DNA from: CADEED01 sp035286365
GTDB taxonomy: Bacteria > Pseudomonadota > Gammaproteobacteria > Steroidobacterales > Steroidobacteraceae
DNA length: 64,000 nucleotides
NCBI GenBank assembly: GCA_035286365.1
Contig: DATHJZ010000076.1
Coordinates: forward strand, 24,752-88,751
Reading direction: 5' to 3'
A program made the position numbers and the translations under genes. Below, one piece after another: positions 23,167-32,922 of the stretch. The first letter of the stretch is position 1. Every line of letters begins with the position of its first letter. Below the pieces are notes generated by a model that saw nothing but the letters and a program-made list of their open reading frames with translations, made no database searches and had not been told where the DNA came from.

Positions 23167-25294
23167 GGCGCTCTCCTTTGTTCTTCGGCCTGGCGGGTTT
23201 CGCATCATCGAAAGCCGCCCCCGCTGTCGCGAGCTGCGTGATGAGCTTTGCGGGCCGCCAGAATTCCGGCTCCGCGTGTTTGTTGGCCGCGAACTCCTTC
23301 ATGCGCCGCGCGACCGTCGCAAGGCCGACGCGACTGGCATAAAACATCGGTCCGCCGCGCTGCAGCGGGAATCCGTAGCCCGCGAGGTACACGATGTCGA
23401 TGTCCGACGCGCGCATCGCGATGCCTTCCTCGAGGATGTGCGCGCCTTCGTTGACCAGCGCGTACACCAGGCGGTCGACGATTTCGGAATCGGGAATCCT
23501 GCGCGGAGTCATCTTCAATGCCTGCCGTTCCTCGACAATGATCTGGTCGACCACGGGATCGGGAATGGCGTCGCGCTTGCCGGGCTCATATCGATACCAG
23601 CCGAGCCCGGCTTTCTGACCGAAACGCCCGAGCTCGCATACACGATCGGCGATGCGCATCCTGCGCGCCTTGGGGCGCTCTTCGTAGTGACGTTTGCGGA
23701 TGTGCCAGCTGATGTCGTTGCCGGCGAGATCGGACATGCGGAACGGACCCATCGCGAAGCCGAACTTCTCGACCGCCTTGTCCACGGCTTGCGGCGAGGC
23801 GCCCTCCTCCAGCAACAGCAGCGCCTGCTGCGAATACTTGTTGATCATGCGATTGCCGATGAAGCCGTCGCACACGCCGGAAACCACGGCGGTCTTGCCG
23901 ATGCGGCGCGCCAGTGTCATCGCGGTGGCCAGCACGTCGGGCCGCGTCTTCTGCGCCCGCACGACCTCGAGCAGCTTCATGATGTTTGCCGGGCTGAAGA
24001 AATGCAGGCCGAGCACCTCACCGGGCCGCTTCGTGAACGCGGCAATCCTGTTCACGTCGAGGGTCGAAGTGTTGGTCGCGAGAATCGCGCCGCGCTTCGC
24101 GACCTTGTCCAGCTCGCGGAACACGGCCTTTTTCACGTCGATGTCTTCGAAGACCGCTTCGATCAGCAGATCCGCGTCGGCCGCCGCACTGTAGTCAAGC
24201 GAGGGCGTGATGAGACCCGCGCGTTTTTTCGCGTCGTCGGGCTTCATCTTGCCCTTGGCCGCGGCGCCCTCGTAGAACTTGGTGATGACGCCCATGCCGC
24301 GATCGAGCGCTTCCTGCTTCGCTTCGAGCAGTGTCACCGGGATTCCGGCATTCGCGAAATTCATGGCGATGCCGCCGCCCATCGTGCCTGCGCCCACGAC
24401 CGCGACCTTCTCGATCTTGCGCTGGGCCGTCTTGTCGGTGATGCCATCGACTTTGCCCGCGGCCCGCTCGGCGAAGAACGCGTGCCGCAGCGCGCGCGAT
24501 TCCTCGCTCACCATGAGCTCGCTGAAGATCTTTTGTTCGGTGGCGATGCCGGCGTCGTACTTGCCGTTGAGCGCTGCGCCAATTGCCTCGAGCGCCCGTG
24601 CGGGCGCCGCCATGCCGCGCGACACGGATGCCACGGCGGTCTTGGCGAATTGCAGGAAGGCTTCGCCGTGAGGATGTTTGACGGGAAGATCGCGCGCGCG
24701 GCGCGGCGGTTTGTCTTCCTTGATCAATTGCAGCGCGAAGTCGCGCGCCGCTTCCCGCAGATTTTCCGTGACGATCACGTCAAACAGCGGTGATCCCTTG
24801 AACGTCGATGCCGGCACCACCGCACCTGAAACCATCATGTTCACGGCGGTCTCGAGTCCGACCAGGCGCGGGAAGCGCTGCGTTCCGCCGGCGCCGGGGA
24901 TGAGGCCGAGCTTCACCTCGGGGAATGCGACCTTCGCGTCCGCCAGCGTCACGCGGTAGTGGCACCCGAGCGCGAGTTCCAGACCTCCGCCCATGCAAGC
25001 GCCGCCGATGACCGCGATCACCGGCTTGGGAGCTGCTTCCACCGCATCACACACCGCCGGCAGAAATGGCTCGGCGTAGAAGGCGTTACCGCCGAACTCC
25101 TTGATGTCGGCGCCGCTCGAAAAGGCGCGGTCGTTGCCGATCAGCACGATCGCGCGGACTTTCGGCAGAGCGACCGCGCGGTCGATGGCCATGACGATAG
25201 CGGCCCGCAACTCGTGCGAGAGCGCGTTCAGCGGTGGATTGTTCATCGCCAGCCACGCGATGCCCTGGTCGATCTTGATGCTTATCGCTGTCAT
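23159..25294 (-). CDS. FadB-like enoyl-CoA hydratase / 3-hydroxyacyl-CoA dehydrogenase
   Basis: A 711-residue two-part beta-oxidation enzyme. The crotonase half has SSGADIKEFGG near 62 and CMGGGLELALGCHYR near 98, with FPEVKLGLIPGAGGTQR. The dehydrogenase half has AVVGAGTMGGGIAMNFA near 300, NTSTLDV, and HFFSPANIMKLLEVV. ATG 25294 is used; the longer frame upstream covers the MATE gene in another frame. It directly precedes a thiolase. It differs from the FadJ-like enzyme at 3297-5339, so the organism has at least two such systems. Confidence 0.93.
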   Translation of the reverse strand: MTAISIKIDQGIAWLAMNNPPLNALSHELRAAIVMAIDRAVALPKVRAIVLIGNDRAFSSGADIKEFGGNAFYAEPFLPAVCDAVEAAPKPVIAVIGGACMGGGLELALGCHYRVTLADAKVAFPEVKLGLIPGAGGTQRFPRLVGLETAVNMMVSGAVVPASTFKGSPLFDVIVTENLREAARDFALQLIKEDKPPRRARDLPVKHPHGEAFLQFAKTAVASVSRGMAAPARALEAIGAALNGKYDAGIATEQKIFSELMVSEESRALRHAFFAERAAGKVDGITDKTAQRKIEKVAVVGAGTMGGGIAMNFANAGIPVTLLEAKQEALDRGMGVITKFYEGAAAKGKMKPDDAKKRAGLITPSLDYSAAADADLLIEAVFEDIDVKKAVFRELDKVAKRGAILATNTSTLDVNRIAAFTKRPGEVLGLHFFSPANIMKLLEVVRAQKTRPDVLATAMTLARRIGKTAVVSGVCDGFIGNRMINKYSQQALLLLEEGASPQAVDKAVEKFGFAMGPFRMSDLAGNDISWHIRKRHYEERPKARRMRIADRVCELGRFGQKAGLGWYRYEPGKRDAIPDPVVDQIIVEERQALKMTPRRIPDSEIVDRLVYALVNEGAHILEEGIAMRASDIDIVYLAGYGFPLQRGGPMFYASRVGLATVARRMKEFAANKHAEPEFWRPAKLITQLATAGAAFDDAKPARPKNKGERRG

Positions 25295-25356
25295 GGCGCG
25301 AATCATAGGCATGCCGGCGCGCGCGCGTCGATCAGGCGTTGCCCACTGTCGATTTG

Positions 25357-26772
25357 TCAGATTTTGAACCGGCGCCACGCGCCATGATGCCAGCGCCAGA
25401 ACAGGCTGATGCCTAACAACGTGACGTAGCTCATGAGTGCGATCCAGCCGCCCTTCGCGCCCATTCCGTACTGGGGCAGTCCGTCGATCCAGCCGGCCCC
25501 TGGCGCGAAGATCAGTGTGTGCGCCAGCGGCACGAAGAAGAACCACGACAACACCAGCGCTGTCGCGGCCGGTACGCGCGTATCGCCGGCGCCGCGCAGG
25601 CAGAAGCCGGAACCGCAATACAGGCCGTCGAAGATCTGGTATGCCGCGGCGGGCCACAACAGGACGAGCCCGAGGGCGACGACATCCGCGGCGGACGAAT
25701 CCCCGGCGCTCACGAACAGCGGCAGCACCCAGGGACCGACGACCAGCAATACGACGGCGATGAAGGCCATGAATCCCGCGCACAGCACGATGACGACGTT
25801 GCCCATGCGGTTGGCCCAGTCGCGGTTGCCGGCGCCGATCGACTGCCCGACCAGCGTGGTGCCCGCCAGCGCGATGCCAATCGTGGGCATGTACGCCATC
25901 GAAGTCAGCGCCATGACGATCTGCGTGGCGGCGGCGCCGACCGCGCTGGTCTGCGCAATCATCATCTGGGACAGCGCCAGGCCGAGCACGTCCGCGCCGT
26001 ACATGACGCCAATCGGCAGGCCGACCGAAAGTTGCGCGCGAATCACGTTCCAGCGTGGCCGCCACATGACCTTCGATCGATACAGGCGTCCGGTCTCGCC
26101 GCCGAGGAACAGCGTGAGCGCCAGCGCGACACCGATCACCTGCGCGAAATTGGTGGCCCACGCCGAACCTGCGATCCCCATCCCGAACTCGAAGATGAAG
26201 ATCTGGTTCGCGATGGCGTTGACGATCGTGGTGGCCACGACCACGGCGAGAGTGAAGCGGATCGCGGAGATGCCGTTGAAGAAACCCATCGCTGCCCAGG
26301 CCATCGAGCCGACGAAGGCGCCGCCCATGCGCGGCCCCCAGTAGTCGAGCGCCAGCGCTTCGATGTGCGCCGGCAGCCCGAATGGATGCAGCAGCAACGG
26401 CCCGGCGAATGCCAGGGCCAGGAACAGCGGGATCAGCGCAAGCGAGGCCCACAACGCATTCCACAGCGCGCGCGATGCGCGCGCCCGGCGCCGGCTGCCG
26501 TACGCCTGCGAGACGAAGGTCTGCACGGCCAGGCCCACACCGCCGAACAACAGGATCGCGCAGGTGAGGATCCAGTAGATAGCTCCCATGGCCGCCACCG
26601 CGTCGGTGGAGAGGCGGCCGATGAACCACAGGTCGGTGAGGTTCAGCAGCGCCTGCACGGCGTTAGTGGCCATCAACGGGGCTGCGAGCTTGAGGATTTC
26701 CCGCAGGTCGACGTGCGATTTACCGGCCGCATCGAGGCGTTGCGCGGGCAGCAAGCGATCTGCGATCGGCAT
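25357..26772 (-). CDS. MATE-family efflux transporter
   Basis: A 471-residue integral membrane protein with about twelve hydrophobic helices in two six-helix repeats. Family features include LAAPLMATNAVQALLNLTDLWFIGRL near the start, AQTFVSQAYG in helix 2-3, and the matching second-half VGQSIGAGNRDWA. MATE proteins export cationic compounds using Na+ or H+. ATG 26772 starts two bases after the stop of the NTP/NDP-exchange-type transporter gene, so the two are likely co-transcribed. The substrate is unknown. Confidence 0.9.
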   Translation of the reverse strand: MPIADRLLPAQRLDAAGKSHVDLREILKLAAPLMATNAVQALLNLTDLWFIGRLSTDAVAAMGAIYWILTCAILLFGGVGLAVQTFVSQAYGSRRRARASRALWNALWASLALIPLFLALAFAGPLLLHPFGLPAHIEALALDYWGPRMGGAFVGSMAWAAMGFFNGISAIRFTLAVVVATTIVNAIANQIFIFEFGMGIAGSAWATNFAQVIGVALALTLFLGGETGRLYRSKVMWRPRWNVIRAQLSVGLPIGVMYGADVLGLALSQMMIAQTSAVGAAATQIVMALTSMAYMPTIGIALAGTTLVGQSIGAGNRDWANRMGNVVIVLCAGFMAFIAVVLLVVGPWVLPLFVSAGDSSAADVVALGLVLLWPAAAYQIFDGLYCGSGFCLRGAGDTRVPAATALVLSWFFFVPLAHTLIFAPGAGWIDGLPQYGMGAKGGWIALMSYVTLLGISLFWRWHHGAWRRFKI

Positions 26773-26774
26773 GC

Positions 26775-28049
26775 TCACCGTCCTGCTTCCCTGGCAGGGC
26801 CGCCCTGGCGCGCTTCGAAGCCCTTGCCGAGGCTGCGCGCAGCGGCGAGCAACAACACGCACAGGCCGGCGCACATCCAGGCGATGCTGACGAGCCCGAT
26901 GCCCGCGATGAGCACGTACAACCACTGTGCGGCCGTGTCCGCGCCCCGTTGCAGCACCGTGTCGATCAGACTCTTGCTCTTGAACTTGCTCTCGGGGTTC
27001 AACACCGTGAACAGCATCTCGCGCGGCGGCTTGCCCAGGCCATAGTCGGCGGCTCGGCGCAGCACCTGCGTGACGAGCAACACGCTGCCGAGCGGAAAGA
27101 ACGCCATCGCGACGAAGCTTGCGCCGATGAGCAGCGGCATGGCCGCGAGGCTCGTGGCGACGCTGCCACGCCGCGTCAGCCAGGTGACCACCACCGCCTG
27201 GAAGAACAACGACAGCAGGTTCACGGCGATCTCCATGTTGGCGAAGATCGCGGCCCGGTCGGCCACCTCCGTGTAGGCGGCCGCGACGTACCTGCCCTGC
27301 TCGTTGTACATGAACGCGCCGATCGTCTGGCCAGCAATGATGATCCCGGCGATGCCGAGTAGATAGGGCGTCTTCACCAGGCGCGCCAGGTCGTCGATGG
27401 CGCGGCCACCGACAGGGATGGCCGCGTCCGGCACACGAGCCCCGTCGGGCGAGCGACGCAGCGTGCTGCGAGCGCGCGTCACGAGCGTGGCCGTGCACGC
27501 GATGAAGGCGCACGCCACGAAAATGAGCGGCGTGGGTCCGAACTGCCGGACCAGCAACGTCACGAGCAGCGGTCCCAGCAAGGCGCCGGCGCTGCCGCCC
27601 GCCGCGATGTAGCCATAGAAGCGCTTCGCGAGCTCCGGGCGCCAGACGTCCGCCATCGCGCTCCAGAACACCGAGATGACGTACAGGTTCGCCGACGTCA
27701 ATGCGACGAAGTAAATGAACGCCAGGATGCGATCGCGCGGATACCAGTGCAGGCCCAGCCCGAGGGCCACGAACACCACGACGAACGGCGTACACACCCA
27801 CCACAGCAGCTGGCCGCGCGGTGTGCGGCCTACCAGCCACCAGTAGATGGGCAGCAGCGCCGCCGAACACAGCAGCACGGCGGAGAACAGGATGGAGTTG
27901 TATTGCACGCCGACTTCGAGCGCTAAAGCCTCGCGCAGCGGCCGCAGCATGTAGTAGCCGCACAGCAGGCTGAAGAAGCCCGCCGCGGCGAGCAGCAACG
28001 CACGCCGCTCCTCCCGGCCGACCGGGACGCTGAGCGGCGCGGCGTTCAC
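26775..28049 (-). CDS. NTP/NDP-exchange-type (Tlc/Npt-like) MFS transporter
   Basis: A 424-residue membrane protein with about twelve helices. The C-terminal half has the signature of the ATP/ADP translocase-related family: ADYGLGKPPREMLFTVLNPE, then KFKSKSLIDTVLQRGADTAA. N-terminal features include FFSLLCGYYMLRPLREALA. Classical members exchange host ATP for ADP in rickettsiae and chlamydiae. Homologues in free-living bacteria exist and their substrates are mostly unknown, so no nucleotide transport is claimed. The ATG overlaps the stop of the MaoC-like gene (ATGA). Confidence 0.82.
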   Translation of the reverse strand: MNAAPLSVPVGREERRALLLAAAGFFSLLCGYYMLRPLREALALEVGVQYNSILFSAVLLCSAALLPIYWWLVGRTPRGQLLWWVCTPFVVVFVALGLGLHWYPRDRILAFIYFVALTSANLYVISVFWSAMADVWRPELAKRFYGYIAAGGSAGALLGPLLVTLLVRQFGPTPLIFVACAFIACTATLVTRARSTLRRSPDGARVPDAAIPVGGRAIDDLARLVKTPYLLGIAGIIIAGQTIGAFMYNEQGRYVAAAYTEVADRAAIFANMEIAVNLLSLFFQAVVVTWLTRRGSVATSLAAMPLLIGASFVAMAFFPLGSVLLVTQVLRRAADYGLGKPPREMLFTVLNPESKFKSKSLIDTVLQRGADTAAQWLYVLIAGIGLVSIAWMCAGLCVLLLAAARSLGKGFEARQGGPAREAGR

Positions 28050-28939
28050 CGCAGCGACTTCAACGCGCCCGTCAGATGCGGCTTTTCACCCTGCGCGTCG
28101 CGCAGCGCGAAGCCGGTGCCGTTCTCGATCGACCAGCGCTGCAGCATCAGCCAGGCGGGCATGTAGATAGGCAGCTTGAAGGTCACGTTGAGCTCGCAGC
28201 CGCCGTCGAACTGCGCCGCTTCGAAGTCCGAGGCCAGCCGTCCGAGCGACCACATGCCGTGCGCAATGGCCTTGGGAAACCCGAAGGCGCGCGCGGTCAG
28301 GTCGCTCATGTGGATGGGATTGACGTCGCCGGAGATGAATCCGTAACGCCGCCCCAGTCCCGCCGGTGCGCGAAAGCTGCTCGACTTGATGGCGAGCTGG
28401 TCCGGCGACCCTTCCGGTCCGCGCGCTGCCGTGGTGGTCTTTCCGGCGCCCGCAGCTGTGCGCCTGCGCGCCAGGAACGTACAGGTCTCGTCCCAGCGCG
28501 GCTCACCGCCGACCACGTATTCGGTATGCAGGTCGAACTCCTGGCCGCGCTCGGTCTCGCGATGGCCCTCGATCCAGCAACGGATTTCCGCCGGCTCTTC
28601 GGCCGACAACGGCTCGCGCATCGCGATGCGATTCTGCACGTGCACGAGGCCGAACAACTTCACCGGGAATGCTTCGGCGCCGAGCATCGCCAGGTGCAGC
28701 GGCATCGCGAGAATGTGCGGATAGGCGATCGGCAGCGTGGCGCCCGCCGCGGCGCCGCAGATCTCCGAGTACTGCGCGAGATGCTTGCGGTCGATCGTGA
28801 CCTTCGCGAGTCGGGACTCGATGCGCGGGACTTCGCCGCCTTCGGGCACGAGCGCGGGCTTCCGCGACACCATGATCTTCGGATACATCGACCAGACGGC
28901 CGGCGCGCGCGCGAACTCGAGCGAATGCTTGGCCTGCAT
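28046..28939 (-). CDS. MaoC-like double hot-dog acyl-CoA hydratase/dehydratase
   Basis: A 297-residue protein with two hot-dog domains. The C-terminal one has the hydratase 2 motif: YGFISGDVNPIHMSDLTA with Asp and His, then GFPKAIAHGMWSLGR. The N-terminal domain is degenerate and probably structural. MaoC-like proteins hydrate trans-2-enoyl-CoA to the (R)-3-hydroxy form or process related thioesters. It heads a minus-strand run with the exchange-type transporter, MATE exporter, FadB-like enzyme and thiolase, which suggests catabolism of an unidentified acyl compound (inference). Confidence 0.87.
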   Translation of the reverse strand: MQAKHSLEFARAPAVWSMYPKIMVSRKPALVPEGGEVPRIESRLAKVTIDRKHLAQYSEICGAAAGATLPIAYPHILAMPLHLAMLGAEAFPVKLFGLVHVQNRIAMREPLSAEEPAEIRCWIEGHRETERGQEFDLHTEYVVGGEPRWDETCTFLARRRTAAGAGKTTTAARGPEGSPDQLAIKSSSFRAPAGLGRRYGFISGDVNPIHMSDLTARAFGFPKAIAHGMWSLGRLASDFEAAQFDGGCELNVTFKLPIYMPAWLMLQRWSIENGTGFALRDAQGEKPHLTGALKSLR

Positions 28940-28962
28940 GTGGCGGATTCCCTGGCGAAACT

Positions 28963-29997
28963 TTACGGGGAGAGTCGGTCGATGACGATGTTCAGTCGCC
29001 CGTCCTTGCCAACATGATAGCTAACTTGCCCAAACGGGTCGCCGCTGGTCGCGGTCGGTGTTCCGCCCAGCGCAACGCGCGCGATCACTTCGAGCGACTG
29101 ACCGGTCGCGATGCGGCGCGACGGCAGCATGGCGTTGGCCGCGGTCAATTCGACATCCTGCGGGAATTGCGCCGCCAGGCGTTTGACCGCGAACGGCGGT
29201 CCGGGCGACTTCGGATCGCGCGCCGCAACGAACAGTACGGATCCGGGCGGAACCTTGGCCTTGAGCTGCGGCGACAAGGTGACGTGCACTGCAACGCGCG
29301 CCTGGTCGTCGGCCGTCGCGGCGGCAGCCGATGCTTCGGGCGCAGGCTGCGCACCATCTGCCATATCGAGCGCGGCGATGCGCTGTTCGATGATCGTGCG
29401 GATATTGGCCGGCGGATTGAGCGCCAGCATGCGCGTGAAGCGTTCGCGCGCCGCCGCGGTTTCGCCGCGGCTCATCGCGGCAAACGCGCTGTAGAACAGC
29501 GCCTTGGCATTTCCAGGGTCCACGGCGAGCGCACGCTCGAACAGGTGTCCGGCCGCGCCGCGGATCTGCTCGGGGTCCTGCGCGACCAGGTTCTCGGCGA
29601 TACCGAGCAGCGCCTCACTACTTCCGCCGTTCGCGATCCGGTCGGCGCGCTGATAGGCGCGTACCGCGAGTGGATATTGCTCGAGCACCCCGTAAGAACG
29701 GCCGAGCATGAGCCAGCCATTCAGATTGTCGGGGTTCGCCGCGAGCTGGGCGGCGAGCTTGGCGGCCATGGCCGCCGGCGTATCTGCGATGGCCACGCCT
29801 TCGGCGTTGTGCCAGTCATAGCTGCTGAAAGCGCGGTACAGGCCGGCCGTGCCTAACAAGACGACCAGGATGAGCACGAGCGCAGTCGCCGTGGCGGCGG
29901 GCTTCGAATCGGCGCGGCGTTTCAACAGCGGCAGCAACACCACGAGCGCCGTGCCGGTTGCCAGCGTTCCCGCGATCAGCACGAACGCTCCGTTCAT
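28963..29997 (-). CDS. ccmI: Cytochrome c biogenesis protein CcmI (CycH-like), TPR protein
   Basis: A 344-residue protein with two N-terminal membrane helices (about 1-22 and 35-58). It then has tetratricopeptide repeats (NGWLMLGRSYGVLEQYPLAVRAYQRAD, AKALFYSAFAAMSRGETAAARERF) and a C-terminal beta domain (VHVTLSPQLKAKVPPGSVLFV). CcmI holds apocytochrome c and delivers it to the CcmF/CcmH heme lyase at the periplasmic face. ATG 29997 overlaps the ccmH stop (ATGA). It is the last gene of the ccm operon. Confidence 0.88.
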   Translation of the reverse strand: MNGAFVLIAGTLATGTALVVLLPLLKRRADSKPAATATALVLILVVLLGTAGLYRAFSSYDWHNAEGVAIADTPAAMAAKLAAQLAANPDNLNGWLMLGRSYGVLEQYPLAVRAYQRADRIANGGSSEALLGIAENLVAQDPEQIRGAAGHLFERALAVDPGNAKALFYSAFAAMSRGETAAARERFTRMLALNPPANIRTIIEQRIAALDMADGAQPAPEASAAAATADDQARVAVHVTLSPQLKAKVPPGSVLFVAARDPKSPGPPFAVKRLAAQFPQDVELTAANAMLPSRRIATGQSLEVIARVALGGTPTATSGDPFGQVSYHVGKDGRLNIVIDRLSP

Positions 29998-30437
29998 CGC
30001 GGTTCGTCCGCATCCACGGAAGTGTCGTCGCCAGCGACCATCGCGGAGCGGCGTCGCACCACCACGAATGCGACCACGAGGCCACCCAACAAAACAACGA
30101 TCGGCGCGATCCACACCCAGGCAGTGGACCCCGAGAGCGGCGGACGGAAGAGGATGACGTTGCCGTAGCGCTTGACCATCGAGGCGCGGATTTCATCGTC
30201 GGACTTGCCGGAGAGCAGTTGTTCCTTCACGTCACGACGCAATTCGGCGGCGAGATCCACCGGCGAATCGGCGATGCTGTTGTTCTGGCACTGCATGCAG
30301 CGAAATTCGTGCGTGAGGCCCTCGTAGCGCTGCTGCAGCTCGTCCGTCGGCAGCACCGTGATGTCGATGGCAAGCGCCTGCATCGCCAGCGCGCCGAACA
30401 GGATCGAGGCGAGTATCCGTCGCAACGCGCTTTTCAT
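29994..30437 (-). CDS. ccmH: Cytochrome c biogenesis protein CcmH
   Basis: A 147-residue protein with a signal peptide, the thiol-reducing motif FRCMQCQN near residue 46, a helical body (DLAAELRRDVKEQLL, IRASMVKRYGNVILFRPP) and a C-terminal membrane helix (about 108-128). It keeps the haem-binding cysteines of apocytochrome c reduced for ligation. The length fits the short CcmL/CcmH form, with the TPR half encoded separately as ccmI. It overlaps both neighbours by four bases. Confidence 0.93.
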   Translation of the reverse strand: MKSALRRILASILFGALAMQALAIDITVLPTDELQQRYEGLTHEFRCMQCQNNSIADSPVDLAAELRRDVKEQLLSGKSDDEIRASMVKRYGNVILFRPPLSGSTAWVWIAPIVVLLGGLVVAFVVVRRRSAMVAGDDTSVDADEPR

Positions 30438-30967
30438 GGCAATGACGGCCCGCGCACCCGGGAAAGGAACTCGCGCTTCCAGACCTCCGGGGTCATCGCA
30501 CCCACATGCCGGTACTGCACGCGCCCGCTGGCATCGATGAAGAAGGTTTCGGGTGCGCCATACACGCCGAAGTCGATGGCGGTGCGGCCTTCGCGGTCAA
30601 CGACCACGGCGGTGTAGGGATTGCCGAGCTGCGTGAGCCATTGCTGCGCGGCTTCGTCCTCGTCTCGCCAGTTGAGCCCGATGATCGGCATCTGGTTCTG
30701 ACGCGCGATCTCGAGCCAGGCCGGGTGTTCCTCGCGACAGGCAAAGCACCAGGTGCCCCAGACGTTCAGTACCCAGGGACGACCGGCGAGATCGGCGAGC
30801 TTGACGTTGCGGCCGGGCTCACCCAGCACGGGCAGATCGAACGCCGGCGCGGGCTTGCCTAACAAGGCCGAAGCCATCGTGCTCTTGTTCGGTGAACGGA
30901 CGACGCCGATGTACAACACGCTGCCAAGCAACGCGAATGCGACGATCGGAAGCACGAAGCGATTCAC
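30434..30967 (-). CDS. ccmG: Thiol:disulfide interchange protein CcmG/DsbE
   Basis: A 177-residue membrane-anchored thioredoxin-like protein. It has one N-terminal helix (about 2-22), then GKPAPAFDLPVL, the active site WGTWCFACREEHP near 75, and the cis-Pro loop YGAPETFFID. It passes reducing power to CcmH and apocytochrome c in the periplasm. GTG 30967 is chosen because it overlaps the ccmF stop (GTGA) and gives the expected length. A TTGTTAGGC word occurs in frame at Leu-Leu-Gly (30858-30865). Confidence 0.93.
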   Translation of the reverse strand: MNRFVLPIVAFALLGSVLYIGVVRSPNKSTMASALLGKPAPAFDLPVLGEPGRNVKLADLAGRPWVLNVWGTWCFACREEHPAWLEIARQNQMPIIGLNWRDEDEAAQQWLTQLGNPYTAVVVDREGRTAIDFGVYGAPETFFIDASGRVQYRHVGAMTPEVWKREFLSRVRGPSLP

Positions 30968-32922
30968 GAGCCTGAAGCCCCGACCGCCGTTGCGGGAATG
31001 GCGGAAGCGGCGGCCACGCGCGTCTTGTAGCGCCGGTCGCTGGCGGCGAGCAGCCCCCCGAGCGCCATCAATCCCGCGGCCAGCCACACGTAGTCGATGA
31101 GCGGACGCACCTGTGCGCGCACGCTCCAGCGGCCCGCGCCAAGGTCATCGCCCAGCGCGGCGAACAGATCCATGTTCCAGCGGCTGTGAATGCCCGCCTC
31201 GGTCATGGTCGAGCGCTGCACCCAGTAGTTGCGCTTCTCGGGATGCAGCACGGCGAGCGGCTGTCCGTCGCGCAGCACCGTGACCACCGCGCGCACGCCG
31301 TCGTAGTTAGGCCCTTCCAGCGGCTCGATGCTGTCGAAGCGATAGGCGTAGCGGCCGAGCGCCACACTTTCGCCCCTTGCGAGGGGCACGTCGCGCTCGA
31401 TGGTGTACGACTCGACCGTCGAAATGGCGATTACGCACACGCCGATACCGATGTGCGCCAGTGTCATGCCGAGAACCGCGCGCGACAGCGACAGCCTGCG
31501 GCGCAGGCGATCGATCGGGTCAAACAAGGAAGAGACGATGATCCACACGCCGACCACGACTCCCACGGGGGTCAGCCATTTGCCCGGGCCGTACGCGGCA
31601 AACACGATCAGGAGTCCGATGACGAGGGCGAGCGCGAGCCCGATGCCGAGACGCCGACGCTGGGTCGCGAGGCGCCCCTGCTTCCAGCCGGCGTGAATGC
31701 CGACCCCGAGCAGCGCCAGCAGCGGCAACATCGCGACCGGGAACAGACGCGTGAACCACGGCGTGCCCACCGAGATCGAGGGCATGCCGAGCGCGTCGGC
31801 GATCAGCGGCGCGAGCGTGCCGATGAACACGATGGCGGCGGCGGCCACCAGCAGGATGTTGTTGTAGAGCAGGAATGCCTCGCGCGCACTGCCGTCGAAG
31901 CCGGCTGTGGACTTGAGCAATGGCGCGCGCCATGCGTACAGCGTCAGCGCCCCACCGATCACGATGACGAGAAACGCCAGGATGAACATGCCGCGCGTCG
32001 GGTCGGCCGCGAACGAATGCACCGACACGAGCACGCCCGAGCGGACCAGGAACGTTCCTAACAAACTCAGCGAGAACGCGAGGATGGCGAGCAGCAACGT
32101 CCAGCTCTTGAACAGGCCGCGCTTCTCCGTGGCGGCCAGAGAATGGATCAGCGCGGTGCCTACCAGCCAGGGCATGAACGACGCGTTCTCCACCGGATCC
32201 CAGAACCAGTAGCCGCCCCAGCCGAGTTCGTAGTACGCCCACCAACTGCCGAGCGCGATGCCCACCGACAGGAACGCCCACGCCAGAGTCGTCCAGGGAC
32301 GCGTCCAGCGCGCCCACACCTGGTCGAGCTTGCCCTCGAGCATGGCCGCGCAGGCGAACGCGAAGGCCACCGCAAAGCCGACGTAACCCATGTAGAGCAG
32401 CGGCGGATGTATCGCGAGCGCCGGATCCTGCAACACCGGGTTCAGGTCGCGCCCGTCGGCCGGCACGGGAAAGATGCGTTCGAACGGATTCGAAGTCGCG
32501 AGAGTGAATATGAGGAAGCCTGCGCTCACGAAACCGAGCACGCCCATCACGCGGCTGGCGAAACTCGCCGGCAGATGGCGGCTGAACGCCGCAACGGCCA
32601 GTGTCCACAGCGACAGTATCCACGCCCACAGCAGCAGCGAGCCCTCATGCGCGCCCCACAGTGCGGCGACGCGATAAAACGTCGGCAGCGCGGAATTGGA
32701 ATTGCTGGCGACGTACAACACCGAGAAATCGAAGCTGACGAACGCGTGCACCAGCGCGCCGATCGCGGTACTGATCAATACGAACTGTCCGGCCACCGCC
32801 GGCCTGACTACCGCCTGCCAGCGTGCATCGGCGCGCGCCGCACCGGCCAGACCGAAGAACGCCTGCACGCCGGACATCACCAGCGCGAGGATGAGTGCGA
32901 ATTGACCGAGTTCGGGAATCAT
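30964..32922 (-). CDS. ccmF: Cytochrome c heme lyase subunit CcmF
   Basis: A 652-residue membrane protein with about fifteen helices. The WWD haem-handling motif is visible as GGYWFWDPVENASFMPWL near 238-255. The early region LWGAHEGSLLLWAW is typical of CcmF. With CcmH and CcmI it attaches haem covalently to CXXCH apocytochromes at the outer face of the inner membrane. It overlaps ccmE upstream and ccmG downstream by four bases each, so the operon is tightly coupled. Confidence 0.95.
   Translation of the reverse strand: MIPELGQFALILALVMSGVQAFFGLAGAARADARWQAVVRPAVAGQFVLISTAIGALVHAFVSFDFSVLYVASNSNSALPTFYRVAALWGAHEGSLLLWAWILSLWTLAVAAFSRHLPASFASRVMGVLGFVSAGFLIFTLATSNPFERIFPVPADGRDLNPVLQDPALAIHPPLLYMGYVGFAVAFAFACAAMLEGKLDQVWARWTRPWTTLAWAFLSVGIALGSWWAYYELGWGGYWFWDPVENASFMPWLVGTALIHSLAATEKRGLFKSWTLLLAILAFSLSLLGTFLVRSGVLVSVHSFAADPTRGMFILAFLVIVIGGALTLYAWRAPLLKSTAGFDGSAREAFLLYNNILLVAAAAIVFIGTLAPLIADALGMPSISVGTPWFTRLFPVAMLPLLALLGVGIHAGWKQGRLATQRRRLGIGLALALVIGLLIVFAAYGPGKWLTPVGVVVGVWIIVSSLFDPIDRLRRRLSLSRAVLGMTLAHIGIGVCVIAISTVESYTIERDVPLARGESVALGRYAYRFDSIEPLEGPNYDGVRAVVTVLRDGQPLAVLHPEKRNYWVQRSTMTEAGIHSRWNMDLFAALGDDLGAGRWSVRAQVRPLIDYVWLAAGLMALGGLLAASDRRYKTRVAAASAIPATAVGASGS

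Noticed and set aside
25295..26629. 445-codon upstream extension of the FadB-like frame
   Set aside because: It is another frame of the MATE gene and lacks any family similarity.
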